A stretch of DNA of 64,000 nucleotides from an uncultured Cellulophaga sp. (GCA_947496695.1 CANMEI010000012.1:1-64000), one strand, 5' to 3'. Positions 1 through 13,008 are shown, counted from the stretch's first letter. Notes: generated by a model not told the origin, from the sequence alone. Program-made: numbers and translations.

Positions 1-1366
1 CTGTTTAATCCATCATTCGCTTCATAAGTTGCTTCATCATCTTCATTCGGAGCTATGTAACCGTCTGTAGTTTGTGCTTCTACGTTGTCTGGAAGACCAT
101 CATCATCTGAATCGATATCTAAATGGTTTGGAATACCATCGCCATCGGTATCTGTTGGATCTGTTAATGGATCATTATCTCCATCAAGGTTTTCATCCTC
201 AACAGTATCTAAAATACCATCGTTATCATCATCTAAATCTGTAGCATCTGGAACTCCATCGCCATCTGTATCTGTTCCTGTTGTTGGATCTAAATAATCT
301 GGAGTACCGTCACCATCAGTATCATCATTGGTTGGGTCACCATCACCATCAATATCTTCATCTGGAGTATCAATACCATCACCGTCGTCATCTAAATCTC
401 TATAGTTTACGTCTTCTGTTCCGTCTGTATCTGGTAAATCGTTTGCTGGATCGTTGATCTCATCGTTAACATCAAATCCGTCATTTACGTCTGATCCTTC
501 ATAACCGTCATCTAATCCATCACCATCAGTATCTATTCCTGTATATTCTTGATCTGGAATACCATCAAAATTGAAATCATTCCCTTCGTTGTTATCAAAT
601 ACAAAATCGTTATCAGAATCTAAATCGATATAATCTGCAGTATCCTCTCCATCAGTATTTACTGGTGTTAATCCATCAGGATAAGCACTGTTTAATCCAT
701 CATTCGCTTCATAAGTTGCTTCATCATCTTCATTCGGAGCTATGTAACCGTCTGTAGTTTGTGCCTCTACGTTATCTGGAAGACCATCATCATCTGAATC
801 GATATCTAAATGGTTTGGAATACCATCGCCATCGGTATCTGTTGGATTGGTCAATGGATCATTATCTCCATCAAGGTTTTCATCCTCTTCAGTATCTAAG
901 ATACCATCGTTATCATCATCTAAATCTGTTGCATCTGGAACACCATCACCATCTGTATCTGTACCATCTTCTGTTGAAGGATCTAAATAATCTGGAGTAC
1001 CGTCACCATCAGTATCATCATTAGTTGAGTCACCATCACCATCAATATCTTCATCTGGAGTATCAATACCATCTCCATCATCATCTAAATCTCTATAGTT
1101 TACATCTTCTGTACCATCGGTATCTGGTAAATCACTTGCTGGATCATTGATCTCATCGTTAACATCAAATCCGTCATTAACATCTGATCCTTCATAACCA
1201 TCATCTAAACCATCACCGTCAGTATCAATCCCTGTGTATTCTTGATCTGGAATACCATCAAAGTTAAAGTCATTCCCTTCGTTATTATCCGGAACTGAAT
1301 CGTTGTCAGAATCTAAATCGATATAATCTGCTGTGTCTTCACCATCTGTATTTACTGGTGTAATTC
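1..1366 (-). repeat. Near-identical tandem duplication of about 690 bp inside the repeat protein
   Basis: Bases 1 to about 673 recur from 688 to about 1366 with few substitutions. The offset is 687 bp at the left end and becomes 693 bp after an in-frame 6-bp length difference near 250/945. Both offsets are multiples of three, so the copies stay in frame (about 229-231 residues each). The region beyond 1366 carries more diverged versions of the same supra-unit. The left copy may continue outside the window. Confidence 0.9.
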
Positions 1367-2309
1367 CAGATTTCTCATAAGCATCATCCAATCCGTCCAT
1401 ATCAGAATCGTTTCCGCTCGGTGCTATATAACCATCTGTAGTTTGTGCTTCTATATTATCTGGAATACCATCATTATCTGAATCTATGTCTCTGAAATTT
1501 GGATTAGAATCCGTATCCGTATTAACGGGAGTTAAACCTTCACCTGAACCAGGTGTATTTTCATAATGATCATCTAAACCATTTCCATCACTATCCATAC
1601 CACATGGGGCTTGAAAAGTTGATTCGTCTTGCGCTTCAACATTATCTAAGATACCATCGTTATCAGAATCTATATCTCTATAATCCGGAACACTATCTCC
1701 ATCTGTATCTTCTGGTGTTAAACCAAAACTTGGACAATGCTCATAATGGTCATCCAATCCATTACCATTGCTATCCATTCCGCATGGAGCAATAAAACTA
1801 GAAGAATTTTGTGCTTCAACATTATCTAAAATACCATCATTATCAGAATCGATATCTAAATAATCTGGAACACCATCTCCATCAGTATCAATTGGTGTTA
1901 AGCCTTGATTAGGACAACTCTCGTAAGCATCATCAAGACCATTCATATCTTTATCTTCTCCTTTTGAAGAAATAAAACCAGAAGTAGTCTGTGCTTCAAT
2001 ATTGTCTAAGATACCATCATTATCAGAATCTAAATCTAAATAATCTGGAACACCATCTCCATCAGTATCTCTAGAACCTTCAGAACTATAACCTTCAACA
2101 GTATCAAGAATACCATCATTATCAGCATCAATATCAACAGAATCAATAATTTTATCGCCATCGACATCTGTATGGTACAATGCAAAATCTAATCCGTTTC
2201 CAAAACTATTGAAAGAGGATAATACAAAAAAAACAAAAAGAATAATAAAAAAATTATATGAGGCTTTAACAATGTTCCTCATTTTTTTTATAAAAGTAAA
2301 AATATCCAT
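1..2309 (-). CDS. Large secreted thrombospondin-type-3 repeat protein, N-terminal part (runs off the left edge)
   Basis: An open frame without stop runs from an ATG at 2309 to the window edge, giving about 769 residues with the C-terminus outside. The first residues form a signal peptide: a Lys/Arg-bearing start, then a Phe/Leu/Ile/Val-rich core ending near SSFNSFG. After that come dozens of Asp-rich calcium-binding motifs of the type DxDxDGxxD (for example [16 protein letters not shown]), as in thrombospondin type 3 repeats. A longer supra-unit recurs, containing [13 protein letters not shown], then DDAYE, then a [15 protein letters not shown] stretch. A second in-frame ATG at 2282 is an equally plausible start. 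Such proteins in Flavobacteriaceae are usually exported, often by type IX secretion, and act as surface adhesins; the sorting domain that would show this lies outside the window, so function is inferred. Confidence 0.9.
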   Translation of the reverse strand, partial: MDIFTFIKKMRNIVKASYNFFIILFVFFVLSSFNSFGNGLDFALYHTDVDGDKIIDSVDIDADNDGILDTVEGYSSEGSRDTDGDGVPDYLDLDSDNDGILDNIEAQTTSGFISSKGEDKDMNGLDDAYESCPNQGLTPIDTDGDGVPDYLDIDSDNDGILDNVEAQNSSSFIAPCGMDSNGNGLDDHYEHCPSFGLTPEDTDGDSVPDYRDIDSDNDGILDNVEAQDESTFQAPCGMDSDGNGLDDHYENTPGSGEGLTPVNTDTDSNPNFRDIDSDNDGIPDNIEAQTTDGYIAPSGNDSDMDGLDDAYEKSGITPVNTDGEDTADYIDLDSDNDSVPDNNEGNDFNFDGIPDQEYTGIDTDGDGLDDGYEGSDVNDGFDVNDEINDPASDLPDTDGTEDVNYRDLDDDGDGIDTPDEDIDGDGDSTNDDTDGDGTPDYLDPSTEDGTDTDGDGVPDATDLDDDNDGILDTEEDENLDGDNDPLTNPTDTDGDGIPNHLDIDSDDDGLPDNVEAQTTDGYIAPNEDDEATYEANDGLNSAYPDGLTPVNTDGEDTADYIDLDSDNDFVFDNNEGNDFNFDGIPDQEYTGIDTDGDGLDDGYEGSDVNDGFDVNDEINDPANDLPDTDGTEDVNYRDLDDDGDGIDTPDEDIDGDGDPTNDDTDGDGTPDYLDPTTGTDTDGDGVPDATDLDDDNDGILDTVEDENLDGDNDPLTDPTDTDGDGIPNHLDIDSDDDGLPDNVEAQTTDGYIAPNEDDEATYEANDGLN

Positions 2310-2716
2310 ACGCGTTAGTTGTTATATTAAACTAATCACCATGGCTTATAGGAATATAAATAAATTAGTAAGAAGTGGGATCTTCAATTTATTACAAATA
2401 ATTATGATGCAAGATATGGTTAAAAAATAAATGAATTAAATCATTTATCACCAGATGCGTCTAAAGTCTATGAAATACACAAAAACACGATTAACGGTAT
2501 TCTAACATATATTTTAGACTTATTTAACATACGTTACATCGAACCAAAAAGATTTCAAGATTTATATAAAACAAAAAAAAATATTTTCAATAGAGAATAT
2601 CAAAATACTAAAGTCTAAAGACCAAGTATATACATATTAATTAATTATTAAATAATTAAAATTTAACACAAAGTAACCTAAGTATAATTTAACTTATTTT
2701 TGCAAAAATTTTGTTT
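2310..2716. other. Divergent intergenic region between the repeat protein and prfC
   Basis: About 400 bp of very AT-rich DNA. I see a -7-like element for prfC at 2695-2702 and an inverted repeat at 2427-2448 (8-bp arms ATAAATGA and TCATTTAT, 6-bp spacer). I found no convincing TAnnTTTG element for the leftward gene, no RNA gene and no coding sequence. Confidence 0.6.
2695..2702 (+). promoter_or_regulatory. Candidate -7 element of prfC (TATTTTTG)
   Basis: Matches the Bacteroidota -7 consensus TAnnTTTG and ends 14 bp before the ATG at 2717, which implies a very short leader. No clear TTTG -33 element lies at the expected spacing, so the call rests on one box and its position. Confidence 0.45.
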
Positions 2717-4306
2717 ATGAGTTTTGAAAGTGAAATAAAAAGAAGAAGAACTTTTGGTATTATATCTCACCCTGATGCCGGTAAAACTACACTAACTGAA
2801 AAACTATTACTTTTTGGTGGTGCAATACAGGAAGCTGGTGCTGTAAAAAATAATAAAATAAAAAAAGGTGCCACAAGTGATTTTATGGAAATAGAACGTC
2901 AACGTGGTATTTCTGTAGCCACCTCTGTACTTGCTTTTATCTATAAAGACAAAAAAATAAATATTTTAGATACACCTGGGCATAAAGATTTTGCTGAAGA
3001 TACATTTAGAACTCTTACCGCCGTTGATAGTGTAATTGTTGTTATTGATGTTGCTAAAGGTGTTGAGGAACAAACAGAAAAACTAGTAGAAGTTTGTCGA
3101 ATGCGCAAAATCCCTATTATTGTTTTTATCAATAAAATGGATAGAGAAGGTAAAGATGCTTTTGATCTTTTAGATGAAGTAGAGCAAAAATTAGGTTTAA
3201 AAGTAACTCCTTTAAGCTTCCCAATTGGTATGGGTTACGATTTTAAAGGAATCTATAATATTTATGAAAAAAATATTAACCTATTTAGTGGTGATAGCAA
3301 GAAAAACATAGAAGATGTAATAGCATTTAGTGATATTCAAAGTGATGAACTAGAAAAAACTATTGGAGCAAATGCCGCTAATGAACTTAGAGAAAATTTA
3401 GAGTTAGTTTCTGGTGTATACCCTGATTTTAATAGAGAAGAATATTTAAATGGAAACCTGCAACCAGTATTCTTTGGCTCTGCTTTAAATAATTTTGGCG
3501 TACGTGAACTACTAGACTGCTTTGTTGATATTGCTCCTACACCAAGACCTAAAATGTCTGAAGAAAGACTAGTTGATTCTAAGGAAAAAGAATTTACTGG
3601 CTTTGTTTTTAAAATTCATGCTAACATGGATCCTAAACATAGAGATAGACTTGCATTTATTAAAATTGTATCTGGTACATTTGAAAGAAACAAACCATAC
3701 CTTCATGTTAGAAACAATAAAAAATTAAAATTCTCTAGTCCTAATGCTTTTTTTGCTGAGAAAAAAGAAATTATAGATATATCCTACCCTGGAGATATTG
3801 TAGGCTTACATGATACAGGAAATTTTAAAATTGGAGACACACTTACAGAAGGAGAACAATTACACTATAAAGGTATTCCTAGCTTCTCTCCTGAGCACTT
3901 TAGATACATAAATAATGCTGACCCATTAAAATCAAAACAATTATTTAAAGGTATTGATCAACTAATGGACGAAGGTGTTGCTCAGTTATTTACTTTAGAA
4001 ATGAATGGCCGTAAAGTTATTGGTACTGTTGGGGCTCTCCAATATGAAGTTATTCAATACCGACTTGAGCATGAATATGGAGCAAAGTGTACTTACGAAA
4101 ATTTCCCGGTACATAAAGCATGTTGGGTAGATCCTAAAGATCCTAAAAATGATGAGTTTAAAGAATTTAAACGTGTCAAACAAAAATTCTTAGCAAAAGA
4201 CAAAAGAGGACAGTTAGTGTTTTTAGCTGATTCACAATTTTCGCTACAAATGACACAACAAAAATACCCAAGTGTTACACTTAGGTTTACTTCGGAATTT
4301 GAGTAA
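2717..4306 (+). CDS. prfC: Peptide chain release factor 3
   Basis: Class II release-factor GTPase that removes RF1/RF2 from the ribosome after termination. The 529-residue product has the translational GTPase signature: G1 HPDAGKTT near residues 18-25, a switch-I stretch ERQRGISV near 60, G3 DTPGH near 85-89 and G4 NKMD near 139-142, followed by EF-Tu-like domain II and the RF3 C-terminal domain. Length and layout fit RF3 rather than EF-G. The frame can be extended to a TTG at 2711, but the ATG at 2717 fits better. The gene stands alone, divergent from the repeat protein and convergent with the rpoBC block, and has its own terminator. Confidence 0.97.
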   Translation: MSFESEIKRRRTFGIISHPDAGKTTLTEKLLLFGGAIQEAGAVKNNKIKKGATSDFMEIERQRGISVATSVLAFIYKDKKINILDTPGHKDFAEDTFRTLTAVDSVIVVIDVAKGVEEQTEKLVEVCRMRKIPIIVFINKMDREGKDAFDLLDEVEQKLGLKVTPLSFPIGMGYDFKGIYNIYEKNINLFSGDSKKNIEDVIAFSDIQSDELEKTIGANAANELRENLELVSGVYPDFNREEYLNGNLQPVFFGSALNNFGVRELLDCFVDIAPTPRPKMSEERLVDSKEKEFTGFVFKIHANMDPKHRDRLAFIKIVSGTFERNKPYLHVRNNKKLKFSSPNAFFAEKKEIIDISYPGDIVGLHDTGNFKIGDTLTEGEQLHYKGIPSFSPEHFRYINNADPLKSKQLFKGIDQLMDEGVAQLFTLEMNGRKVIGTVGALQYEVIQYRLEHEYGAKCTYENFPVHKACWVDPKDPKNDEFKEFKRVKQKFLAKDKRGQLVFLADSQFSLQMTQQKYPSVTLRFTSEFE

Positions 4307-4352
4307 AATTATATCGAGTTCCACATAACAAAATGAATTTAAATTTTACATA

Positions 4353-4392
4353 AAAAAGCTGACCAGTAAATTATATATTGGTCAGTTTTTTT
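4353..4392 (+). terminator. Terminator of prfC
   Basis: An inverted repeat (CTGACCA and TGGTCAG) with an AT-rich loop and a run of T on the rightward strand, about 50 bp after the prfC stop codon. Confidence 0.8.
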
Positions 4393-4480
4393 AATTCCAA
4401 AATTTACACTCCACTTGATTTAAGAACAACAACTCTAATTTTAAATACGACTAAAATTTCAAAAAAATAATTATCAAAAT

Positions 4481-4512
4481 AAAAACCCCGTGATTTTCAT
4501 CACGGGGTTTTT
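4481..4512. terminator. Bidirectional terminator between prfC and the rpoBC operon
   Basis: A GC-rich stem (ACCCCGTGA with TCACGGGGT) flanked by A5 and T5, so it works in both directions. On the minus strand it lies directly after the stop codon of the DUF3467 gene and closes the rpoBC operon. Confidence 0.92.
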
Positions 4513-4514
4513 AT

Positions 4515-4826
4515 TTATGCTTCTCCAGTTGGTCCAAAATTCATTGGAATTGAAGGCTGCTCGTAATCTTTAATAGTTCCATGAGCTTTTTCAAATCTAT
4601 TAACATTATCATTCAATGCTTTTAAGAACTTTTTAGCATGTTGAGGAGTCAATACAATTCTACTCTTCACTTTCGCTTTTGGAGCTCCAGGCATCATACT
4701 TATAAAGTCAACCACAAATTCAGATACAGAATGATTTATAATAGCCAAGTTAGAATAAGTACCTTCGGCTGTTTTTTCATCAAGCTCTATATTGATTTGT
4801 TTTTCTTTTTGATTTTTATCACTCAT
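4515..4826 (-). CDS. DUF3467 family protein
   Basis: A small soluble 103-residue protein with a hydrophilic N-terminus, a central stretch with SEFVVDFISMMPG and AKVKSRIVLTPQHAKKFL, and an acidic tail. These features match DUF3467 proteins, whose function is not established. It starts 10 bp after the rpoC stop and precedes the operon terminator, so it is almost certainly co-transcribed with RNA polymerase. This position next to rpoC is common in Bacteroidota and suggests, without proving, a role tied to transcription or growth. No catalytic motif or membrane segment is visible. Confidence 0.88.
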   Translation of the reverse strand: MSDKNQKEKQINIELDEKTAEGTYSNLAIINHSVSEFVVDFISMMPGAPKAKVKSRIVLTPQHAKKFLKALNDNVNRFEKAHGTIKDYEQPSIPMNFGPTGEA

Positions 4827-4836
4827 TAAAAACTAA

Positions 4837-7800
4837 TTAAAATTTAAATTCTTCTTTACGAGCCATAATCTCATCATACTCTTCTTTAGATCCTACGATA
4901 ATACTATCATAATCTCTCATACCTGTACCAGCTGGTATTTTATGACCTACAATTACATTTTCTTTCAAGCCTTCTAAACCATCAACCTTACCAGCTACCG
5001 CTGCTTCATTTAATACTTTAGTTGTCTCTTGGAATGATGCTGCAGATATAAACGACTTCGTCTGTAACGATGCACGTGTAATACCTTGAAGTATTGGCGT
5101 AGCAGTTGCTGCAATAGCATCTCTAGCTTCAACTAAAGCTTTATCACCACGACGTAATACAGAATTTTCATCTCTTAATTGACGTGCAGTAATAATTTGA
5201 CCTGCTTTAAGTGTATCAGAATCACCAACTTCAACAACAACTTTCTTACCGAAAATTTCATCATTCTCAGTAATAAAATCATCTTTATGAGCTAATTGGT
5301 TCTCTAAGAATATAGTATCACCCGGATCTTGAATTCTAACTTTACGCATCATTTGACGTACAACAACCTCAAAATGCTTATCGTTAATTTTCACCCCTTG
5401 TAAACGATATACTTCTTGTACTTCATTTACTAAATACTGTTGAACAGCTGAAGGGCCTTTAATTTTTAATATATCCTCAGGTGTAATTGAACCATCAGAA
5501 AGTGGCATACCAGCACGAACGTAATCATTCTCTTGTACTAATATTTGATTAGAAAGTTTTACTAAATACTTTTTAACCTCACCTAATTTAGATTCAATAA
5601 TAATCTCTCTATTACCTCTTTTAATTTTACCAAAAGAAACAACACCATCAATCTCAGAAACTACAGCCGGATTAGAAGGGTTACGAGCTTCAAATAACTC
5701 AGTAACTCTTGGAAGACCACCAGTAATATCACCAGACTTAGCAGATTTACGAGGAATCTTAACTAAAATCTTACCTTCACTAACCTCTTCTCCATTATCT
5801 ACCATAATATGAGAACCTACTGGTAAGTTGTAAGAACGTAATACTTCATCCTTATTATTTTTAATAAGCAATGTTGGTATTAATTTCTTATTTCTTGATT
5901 CAGAAATTACTTTTTCTTGGAAACCAGTTTGCTCATCAATCTCTACTTGGTAAGTAACACCTTGATCAATATTTTCATAAGCAATTGTACCAGGGAATTC
6001 AGTAACAATAACACCATTATATGGATCCCATTGACAAATTACATCATCTTTAGCAATCTTAGCTCCGTTCTTAATAAACAATTGAGAACCGTAAGATATG
6101 TTATTTGTACTTAATGTAATTCCTGTTTTAGGGTCTACTATTTTAATTTCAGAAGTTCTTGATATTACAATCTCTTCATCATTACCTTCACTATCTTTAG
6201 CTGTAACAGTTCTTAAATCTTCAATTTCTGCGATACCTGAAAATTTAGCACTAAGTTTATTATCTTCAGAAATGTTACCTGCAATACCACCAACGTGGAA
6301 TGTACGCAACGTTAACTGTGTACCAGGTTCACCAATAGATTGTGCAGCTACTACTCCTACAGCCTCACCTCTTTGAACCATTTTATTAGTAGAAAGATTT
6401 CTACCGTAACATTTACCACAAATACCTTTAGAAGCTTCACATGTTAATGCTGAACGCACTTCAACTTTATCAATTGGAGACGCCTCAACAAGTCTAGCAT
6501 CAGCTTCGTGTATTTCTTGACCAGCTTTAAGAAGTTGTTCTTCTGTAATAGGATCATAAACATCATGTAATGAAACTCTACCAATAATACGCTCTGCTAA
6601 AGATTCTACTATCTCTTCGTTTTTCTTTAATGCTTCAACTTCAATACCTCTTAAAGTACCACAATCTTCTGTATTAATAATAACATCTTGAGATACATCA
6701 ACTAAACGACGTGTTAAGTAACCTGCATCGGCAGTTTTTAATGCCGTATCCGCAAGACCCTTACGAGCACCGTGAGTAGATATAAAGTATTCAAGAATTG
6801 AAAGACCTTCTTTAAAGTTAGATAAAATTGGGTTTTCAATAATTTCACCACCACCGGCAGTAGATTTTTTAGGCTTAGCCATCAAACCACGCATACCTGT
6901 TAACTGACGGATTTGTTCTTTAGAACCCCTCGCACCAGAATCAAGCATCATAAACACAGAGTTAAATCCTTGTTGATCTTCACGAATACGTTTCATAGCT
7001 AACTCAGTTAACTGTGCATTTGTTGAAGTCCAAACATCAATAACTTGATTATAACGTTCGTTGTTAGTAATAAGACCCATGTTATAGTTAGACATAATAC
7101 CTTCAACCTGACCGTTAGCATCACCAATCATGTCATGCTTTTCAGGTGGAATAATAATATCTCCCAAACTAAAAGAAAGACCACCTTTAAAGGCGAATTC
7201 ATAACCCATAGTTTTAATCTTATCTAAGAAATCAGCAGTAGTAGGTACATCTGTAGCCTCTAAAATACCACCAATAATATCTCTTAAAGATTTTTTATTT
7301 AAAACATCATTAATATAACCTGCTTGTGGTGGCACCATTCTATTAAATAGAACTCTACCAACAGTAGTAGGTATAATTTGATAAACCAGCTCACCAGCTT
7401 CGTTAAAGTCTTTAGCTCTTACCTTAACACCTGCATTCAAATCTACCATTCCTTCATTATGAGCAATAACAACTTCTTGTGCAGAATAAAATGTTAACCC
7501 TTCACCTTTTACAGGAACTTCTGGTGTAGACTTACGCTCTTTGGTCATATAATAAAGACCCAAGACCATATCCTGAGATGGTACCGTAATAGGAGAACCA
7601 TTTGCAGGGTTTAATATGTTGTGAGAAGCCAACATTAATAATTGACATTCTAAAATTGCCTCAGGACCTAATGGTAAGTGAACCGCCATTTGATCTCCAT
7701 CAAAATCCGCATTAAATGCAGTACATACTAATGGGTGTAAACGAATAGCTTTACCTTCAATTAATTTAGGTTGAAATGCTTGGATACCTAAACGGTGTAA

Positions 7801-9135
7801 TGTAGGAGCCCTGTTCAACATAACTGGATGTCCTTTCAATACATTTTCTAAGATATCCCAAACAACAGGCTCTTTTTTATCTATAATTTTCTTAGCAGAT
7901 TTAACCGTTTTCACAATACCTCTTTCTATCAACTTACGAATCACGAAAGGTTTGTAAAGTTCAGCAGCCATATCTTTAGGAAGACCACATTCAAATAATC
8001 TTAATTCAGGTCCAACAACAATTACCGAACGTGCTGAATAATCTACACGCTTACCAAGTAAGTTTTGACGGAAACGACCTTGTTTACCTTTTAATGAATC
8101 AGAAAGTGATTTTAATGGTCTATTAGATTCTGTTTTAACAGCAGAAGCTTTTCTTGTGTTATCGAACAAAGAATCTACCGATTCTTGAAGCATACGCTTC
8201 TCATTTCTAAGAATTACCTCTGGAGCTTTTATCTCAACCAATCTTTTCAAACGGTTGTTACGAATAATAACTCTACGGTATAAATCATTTAAATCTGAAG
8301 TCGCAAAACGACCACCATCTAAAGGAACAAGAGGACGTAATTCTGGTGGAATAACAGGGATTACTTTCATAATCATCCACTCAGGTCGATTCTCTCTGTT
8401 CTCTTGAGATTCTCTCAAAGATTCAACAACTTGAAGTCTTTTTAAAGCTTCAGTTTTACGTTGTTTAGAAGTTTCTGTATTTGCTTTATGTCTTAATTCA
8501 TAAGAAAGCACATCTAAATCAATACGTGCTAAAATATCAATTAAACATTCGGCACCCATCTTAGCAATAAACTTGTTAGGGTCTGAATCTTCTAAATATT
8601 GATTTTCTATTGGAATAGATTCCAATATATTAAGGTATTCTTCTTCAGTTAAGAAATCCATTTTATTGATTTCTTCACCTTCAGGACCTTTAGCAATACC
8701 TGCTTGAATTACAACATAACGCTCATAATAGATAATCATGTCTAATTTCTTAGAAGGCAAACCTAATAAGTATCCTATTTTATTTGGTAAAGATCTGAAG
8801 TACCAGATATGAGCAACAGGAACAACTAAATTAATGTGACCTACTCTATCTCTACGTACTTTCTTTTCTGTAACCTCTACACCACAACGATCACAAACAA
8901 TACCACGGTAACGAATTCTCTTGTATTTTCCACAAGCACATTCGTAATCTTTGACAGGGCCAAAAATACGCTCACAAAAAAGACCGTCACGCTCAGGTTT
9001 ATGCGTTCTATAGTTTATAGTTTCAGGTTTTAAAACTTCTCCTCTTGACTCAGCCAGAATTGATTCTGGTGATGCCAAACCTATTGAAATTTTATTGAAC
9101 CTTTTTACTGTGTTATTATCTCTTTGTCTAGCCAT
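4837..9135 (-). CDS. rpoC: DNA-directed RNA polymerase subunit beta'
   Basis: Largest catalytic subunit of RNA polymerase, 1432 residues, the usual Bacteroidota length. The N-terminal zinc-binding cluster (CACGKYK and CDRCGVE) lies near residues 66-90. The Mg-binding motif NADFDGD is near residue 473, and a second Cys cluster ([11 protein letters not shown]) is near residue 900. The C-terminal half contains bridge-helix and trigger-loop regions, with [16 protein letters not shown] readable. It follows rpoB by 63 bp in the same operon. No disruption or unusual insertion is apparent. Confidence 0.99.
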   Translation of the reverse strand: MARQRDNNTVKRFNKISIGLASPESILAESRGEVLKPETINYRTHKPERDGLFCERIFGPVKDYECACGKYKRIRYRGIVCDRCGVEVTEKKVRRDRVGHINLVVPVAHIWYFRSLPNKIGYLLGLPSKKLDMIIYYERYVVIQAGIAKGPEGEEINKMDFLTEEEYLNILESIPIENQYLEDSDPNKFIAKMGAECLIDILARIDLDVLSYELRHKANTETSKQRKTEALKRLQVVESLRESQENRENRPEWMIMKVIPVIPPELRPLVPLDGGRFATSDLNDLYRRVIIRNNRLKRLVEIKAPEVILRNEKRMLQESVDSLFDNTRKASAVKTESNRPLKSLSDSLKGKQGRFRQNLLGKRVDYSARSVIVVGPELRLFECGLPKDMAAELYKPFVIRKLIERGIVKTVKSAKKIIDKKEPVVWDILENVLKGHPVMLNRAPTLHRLGIQAFQPKLIEGKAIRLHPLVCTAFNADFDGDQMAVHLPLGPEAILECQLLMLASHNILNPANGSPITVPSQDMVLGLYYMTKERKSTPEVPVKGEGLTFYSAQEVVIAHNEGMVDLNAGVKVRAKDFNEAGELVYQIIPTTVGRVLFNRMVPPQAGYINDVLNKKSLRDIIGGILEATDVPTTADFLDKIKTMGYEFAFKGGLSFSLGDIIIPPEKHDMIGDANGQVEGIMSNYNMGLITNNERYNQVIDVWTSTNAQLTELAMKRIREDQQGFNSVFMMLDSGARGSKEQIRQLTGMRGLMAKPKKSTAGGGEIIENPILSNFKEGLSILEYFISTHGARKGLADTALKTADAGYLTRRLVDVSQDVIINTEDCGTLRGIEVEALKKNEEIVESLAERIIGRVSLHDVYDPITEEQLLKAGQEIHEADARLVEASPIDKVEVRSALTCEASKGICGKCYGRNLSTNKMVQRGEAVGVVAAQSIGEPGTQLTLRTFHVGGIAGNISEDNKLSAKFSGIAEIEDLRTVTAKDSEGNDEEIVISRTSEIKIVDPKTGITLSTNNISYGSQLFIKNGAKIAKDDVICQWDPYNGVIVTEFPGTIAYENIDQGVTYQVEIDEQTGFQEKVISESRNKKLIPTLLIKNNKDEVLRSYNLPVGSHIMVDNGEEVSEGKILVKIPRKSAKSGDITGGLPRVTELFEARNPSNPAVVSEIDGVVSFGKIKRGNREIIIESKLGEVKKYLVKLSNQILVQENDYVRAGMPLSDGSITPEDILKIKGPSAVQQYLVNEVQEVYRLQGVKINDKHFEVVVRQMMRKVRIQDPGDTIFLENQLAHKDDFITENDEIFGKKVVVEVGDSDTLKAGQIITARQLRDENSVLRRGDKALVEARDAIAATATPILQGITRASLQTKSFISAASFQETTKVLNEAAVAGKVDGLEGLKENVIVGHKIPAGTGMRDYDSIIVGSKEEYDEIMARKEEFKF

Positions 9136-9198
9136 AACAATATGGTGATGATAAATTAAATTTGTTTTACTAAATAGTGTCTCTAAAACCTATTTTTA

Positions 9199-12100
9199 CT
9201 ACTCTTCCAGTCTAATATCTAAACCTAATCCCTTAAGTTCATGCATTAATACATTGAAAGATTCTGGTAAACCAGGCTCTGGCATTGTTTCTCCTTTTAC
9301 GATAGATTCATAAGTTTTAGCTCTACCTACAACATCATCTGACTTAACAGTCAAAATTTCTCGTAATGTAGCTGAAGCTCCATAAGCTTCAAGTGCCCAA
9401 ACTTCCATCTCTCCAAAACGCTGACCACCAAATTGTGCTTTACCACCTAATGGCTGTTGTGTAATTAAAGAGTATGGTCCTATAGAACGAGCGTGCATTT
9501 TATCATCTACCATGTGTCCTAATTTCAACATGTAAATAACACCAACTGTTGCTGGCTGATCAAAACGTTGACCAGTTCCTCCATCGTATAAATATGTATG
9601 ACCAAATCTTGGTATTCCTGCCTCATCTGTATAAGCATTAATCTGGTCTAATGTTGCACCATCAAAAATTGGTGTTGCATATTTTTTACCTAATTTAAGA
9701 CCTGCCCACCCAAGAACAGTTTCATAAATCTGACCAATATTCATACGAGATGGTACACCTAATGGATTTAATACAATATCAACTGGAGTTCCATCTTCCA
9801 AGAAAGGCATATCTTCATGACGAACGATACGAGAAACAATACCTTTGTTACCGTGACGACCCGCCATTTTATCACCTACTTTAAGCTTACGTTTTTTAGC
9901 AACATAAACCTTAGCTAGTTTCATAATACCAGCTGGCAATTCATCACCTACAGAAATTGTAAACTTATCTCTTCTCAAATTACCTTGAAGATCGTTTAGT
10001 TTAATTTTATAGTTATGTAATAAATCTGCTACTAATACATTACTATCCTTATCTGTTGTCCAGCTACCACCTACTAAGTGAGCAAAATCGTCAACAGAAT
10101 TTAACATTTTCATGGTATATTTCTTCCCTTTAGGAAGAACTTCTTCTCCAAGGTCATTTAATACACCTTGAGAAGTTTTACCATTTACAAGATTGAATAG
10201 TTTTTCAACTAAAACATCTTTTAATTGTTGGAATTTAACTTCGTATTGTAATTCTAATTTAGAAATAGCTTCTTTATCTTCAGAACGTTTTCTCTTATCT
10301 TTTATAGAACGAGAGAATAATTTTTTACCAATAACGACACCTCTTAATGATGGTGAAGCTTTTAATGATGCATCTTTTACATCACCAGCTTTATCACCAA
10401 ATATAGCACGAAGTAATTTTTCTTCCGGTGTAGGATCAGATTCTCCTTTAGGTGTAATCTTACCAATTAATATATCACCAGGTTTTACTTCTGCTCCAAT
10501 ACGGATCATTCCGTTTTCATCCAAGTCTTTTGTAGCCTCTTCTGAAACATTAGGAATATCATTTGTTAACTCCTCAGCACCTAATTTTGTATCTCTAACT
10601 TCAAGTGAATACTCATCTACATGAATAGAAGTAAAAATATCATCACTAACTACTTTTTCAGAAATTACAATTGCATCCTCAAAGTTATAGCCTTTCCAAG
10701 GCATGAAAGCTACTTTTAGGTTTCTACCTAAAGCTAACTCACCATTTTCAGTTGCATAACCTTCACAAAGAACTTGACCTTTTTTAACTCTATCTCCTTT
10801 TCTAACGATAGGTTTAAGGTTAATACTTGTTCCTTGGTTAGTTTTTCTAAATTTAACTAACTCATATGTTTTAGAATCATCATCAAAGCTAACTAAACGC
10901 TCTTCATCAGTTCTATCATATTTTATAGTTACAATTAAAGAATCTACATATTCAATAGTTCCATCTCCTTCAGCATTTATTAACACTCTAGAATCTGAAG
11001 CTACTTGACGCTCTAAACCTGTACCAACAATTGGCGCATCAGGTCTTAATAAAGGAACTGCTTGACGCATCATGTTAGACCCCATCAATGCTCTGTTCGC
11101 ATCATCATGTTCCAAGAAAGGAATTAAAGATGCAGATATAGAAGCAATTTGATTTGGAGCAACATCTGTAAAATGAATTTCTGCAGGATCTACAACAGGG
11201 AAATCACCTTCTTCTCTTGCAATTACTTTTTCTGCAGTAATATTACCTTCTTCATCCATAGGAATGTTTGCTTGCGCAATTTTCATTCCTTCTTCTTCTT
11301 CAGCACTTAAATATCTAAAGTTTTCAATATCAACTTTCCCATTTTCAACAGTTCTATAAGGAGTTTCTAAGAATCCCATAGAATTTACTTTAGAGAATAC
11401 TGAAAGTGAAGAAATCAAACCAATATTTGGTCCTTCAGGTGTTTCAATAGGACATAATCTACCATAGTGAGTATAGTGAACATCACGAACCTCAAAACCT
11501 GCTCTTTCTCTTGATAAACCACCTGGCCCAAGAGCAGATAATCTTCTCTTGTGTGTAATCTCAGCTAATGGATTAGTTTGATCCATAAATTGAGACAACT
11601 GATTTGTACCAAAAAACGAGTTAATAACTGAAGATAAAGTCTTAGCGTTAATCAAATCAATAGGCGTAAAGACCTCGTTATCACGTACATTCATACGTTC
11701 ACGAATTGTTCTTGCCATACGAGCAAGACCTACACCAAATTGTTGAGATAATTGCTCCCCTACAGTTCTAACACGACGATTAGAAAGGTGATCAATATCA
11801 TCAATCTCTGCTTTTGAGTTAATTAACTCAATAAGATACTTGATGATTGTTATAATATCTTCTTTAGTCAAGACTTGCTTGTCCATTCCAATATCTAACT
11901 GTAATTTTTTATTCATTCTATAACGACCAACTTCACCTAAGTTGTAACGTTGATCAGAAAAGAATAATTTATCTATAATACCACGAGCTGTTTCCTCATC
12001 TGGCGGCTCAGCGTTACGTAATTGACGGTATATATGTTCTACTGCTTCTTTTTCAGAATTTGTAGGATCTTTTTGTAGAGTATTATGAATAATACCGTAA

Positions 12101-13008
12101 TCAGATTGTGCTGCACTTTCTTTATGTAAAAGAACCGTTTTCACATCTGCATCAACAATTTGAGCTATATGATCTTTTTCTAATACAGTGTCACGATCTA
12201 AAATAATTTCATTTCTTTCAATAGAAACAACTTCACCAGTATCTTCGTCAACGAAATCTTCATGCCAAGTATTTAAAACTCTAGCAGCTAATTTACGCCC
12301 TAAAACTTTTTTAAGTCCTGCTACAGAAACTTTGATTTCTTCTGAAAGATCAAATATCTCTAAAATATCTTTATCACTTTCAAAACCAATAGCTCTAAAT
12401 AATGTAGTAACAGGTAATTTTTTCTTTCTATCAATATAAGCATACATAACGCCATTGATATCAGTTGCAAATTCAATCCAAGACCCTTTAAATGGGATAA
12501 CTCTTGCTGAATATAATTTTGTTCCATTTGCATGGAATGATTGCCCAAAGAAAACACCTGGAGATCTATGTAATTGTGAAACAACTACACGCTCAGCACC
12601 ATTGATAACAAAGGTACCACTTGGTGTCATATAAGGAATAGTTCCTAAATACACATCCTGAACAATAGTTTCGAAATCCTCATGTTCCGGATCAGTACAA
12701 TATAATTTTAACCTTGCTTTTAGCGGAACGCTATGGGTAAGACCACGTTCTATACACTCTTGTATAGAATAACGAGGTGGATCTATAAAATAATCTAAGA
12801 ACTCTAATACGAACTGATTTCTCGTGTCCGTTATAGGAAAGTTCTCCATGAACGTATTATATAGTCCTTCGTCTCCCCTTTCGTCAGATTTCGTTTCTAA
12901 TTGAAAAAAATCTTGAAACGACTTAACCTGAATGTCCAAGAAATCCGGATAATTCGGAATATTCTTAGCGGATGCGAAATTTATTCTTTCAGTCTGATTT
13001 GTAACCAT
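9199..13008 (-). CDS. rpoB: DNA-directed RNA polymerase subunit beta
   Basis: Second-largest RNA polymerase subunit. I take the ATG at 13008 (1269 residues); the codon before it at 13011 is TTG. The rifampicin-pocket region is readable: [17 protein letters not shown], then [13 protein letters not shown], then a stretch ending PNIGLI. This has the sensitive-type residues at the usual positions. The C-terminal [12 protein letters not shown] and [20 protein letters not shown] motifs are intact. A hairpin lies between this gene and rplL, so expression may be adjusted separately from the ribosomal genes upstream. Confidence 0.99.
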   Translation of the reverse strand: MVTNQTERINFASAKNIPNYPDFLDIQVKSFQDFFQLETKSDERGDEGLYNTFMENFPITDTRNQFVLEFLDYFIDPPRYSIQECIERGLTHSVPLKARLKLYCTDPEHEDFETIVQDVYLGTIPYMTPSGTFVINGAERVVVSQLHRSPGVFFGQSFHANGTKLYSARVIPFKGSWIEFATDINGVMYAYIDRKKKLPVTTLFRAIGFESDKDILEIFDLSEEIKVSVAGLKKVLGRKLAARVLNTWHEDFVDEDTGEVVSIERNEIILDRDTVLEKDHIAQIVDADVKTVLLHKESAAQSDYGIIHNTLQKDPTNSEKEAVEHIYRQLRNAEPPDEETARGIIDKLFFSDQRYNLGEVGRYRMNKKLQLDIGMDKQVLTKEDIITIIKYLIELINSKAEIDDIDHLSNRRVRTVGEQLSQQFGVGLARMARTIRERMNVRDNEVFTPIDLINAKTLSSVINSFFGTNQLSQFMDQTNPLAEITHKRRLSALGPGGLSRERAGFEVRDVHYTHYGRLCPIETPEGPNIGLISSLSVFSKVNSMGFLETPYRTVENGKVDIENFRYLSAEEEEGMKIAQANIPMDEEGNITAEKVIAREEGDFPVVDPAEIHFTDVAPNQIASISASLIPFLEHDDANRALMGSNMMRQAVPLLRPDAPIVGTGLERQVASDSRVLINAEGDGTIEYVDSLIVTIKYDRTDEERLVSFDDDSKTYELVKFRKTNQGTSINLKPIVRKGDRVKKGQVLCEGYATENGELALGRNLKVAFMPWKGYNFEDAIVISEKVVSDDIFTSIHVDEYSLEVRDTKLGAEELTNDIPNVSEEATKDLDENGMIRIGAEVKPGDILIGKITPKGESDPTPEEKLLRAIFGDKAGDVKDASLKASPSLRGVVIGKKLFSRSIKDKRKRSEDKEAISKLELQYEVKFQQLKDVLVEKLFNLVNGKTSQGVLNDLGEEVLPKGKKYTMKMLNSVDDFAHLVGGSWTTDKDSNVLVADLLHNYKIKLNDLQGNLRRDKFTISVGDELPAGIMKLAKVYVAKKRKLKVGDKMAGRHGNKGIVSRIVRHEDMPFLEDGTPVDIVLNPLGVPSRMNIGQIYETVLGWAGLKLGKKYATPIFDGATLDQINAYTDEAGIPRFGHTYLYDGGTGQRFDQPATVGVIYMLKLGHMVDDKMHARSIGPYSLITQQPLGGKAQFGGQRFGEMEVWALEAYGASATLREILTVKSDDVVGRAKTYESIVKGETMPEPGLPESFNVLMHELKGLGLDIRLEE

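Noticed and set aside
85..1795. Several plus-strand frames rich in Ser, His, Leu or Tyr within the first 1.8 kb
   Set aside because: They are the antisense of the Asp-rich calcium-binding repeats on the minus strand, which form one long continuous frame with a signal peptide.
1..2100. Regularly spaced similar units that could suggest a CRISPR array
   Set aside because: The units are protein-coding TSP3 repeats in frame; there are no constant short repeats with unique spacers.
2209..2430. A plus-strand 73-residue frame
   Set aside because: It overlaps the signal-peptide region of the minus-strand gene, is Lys/Ile-rich, and has no family resemblance or start signal.
10193..10624. A 143-residue plus-strand frame inside rpoB
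   Set aside because: Antisense shadow of a conserved gene; Ser-rich composition, no motif.
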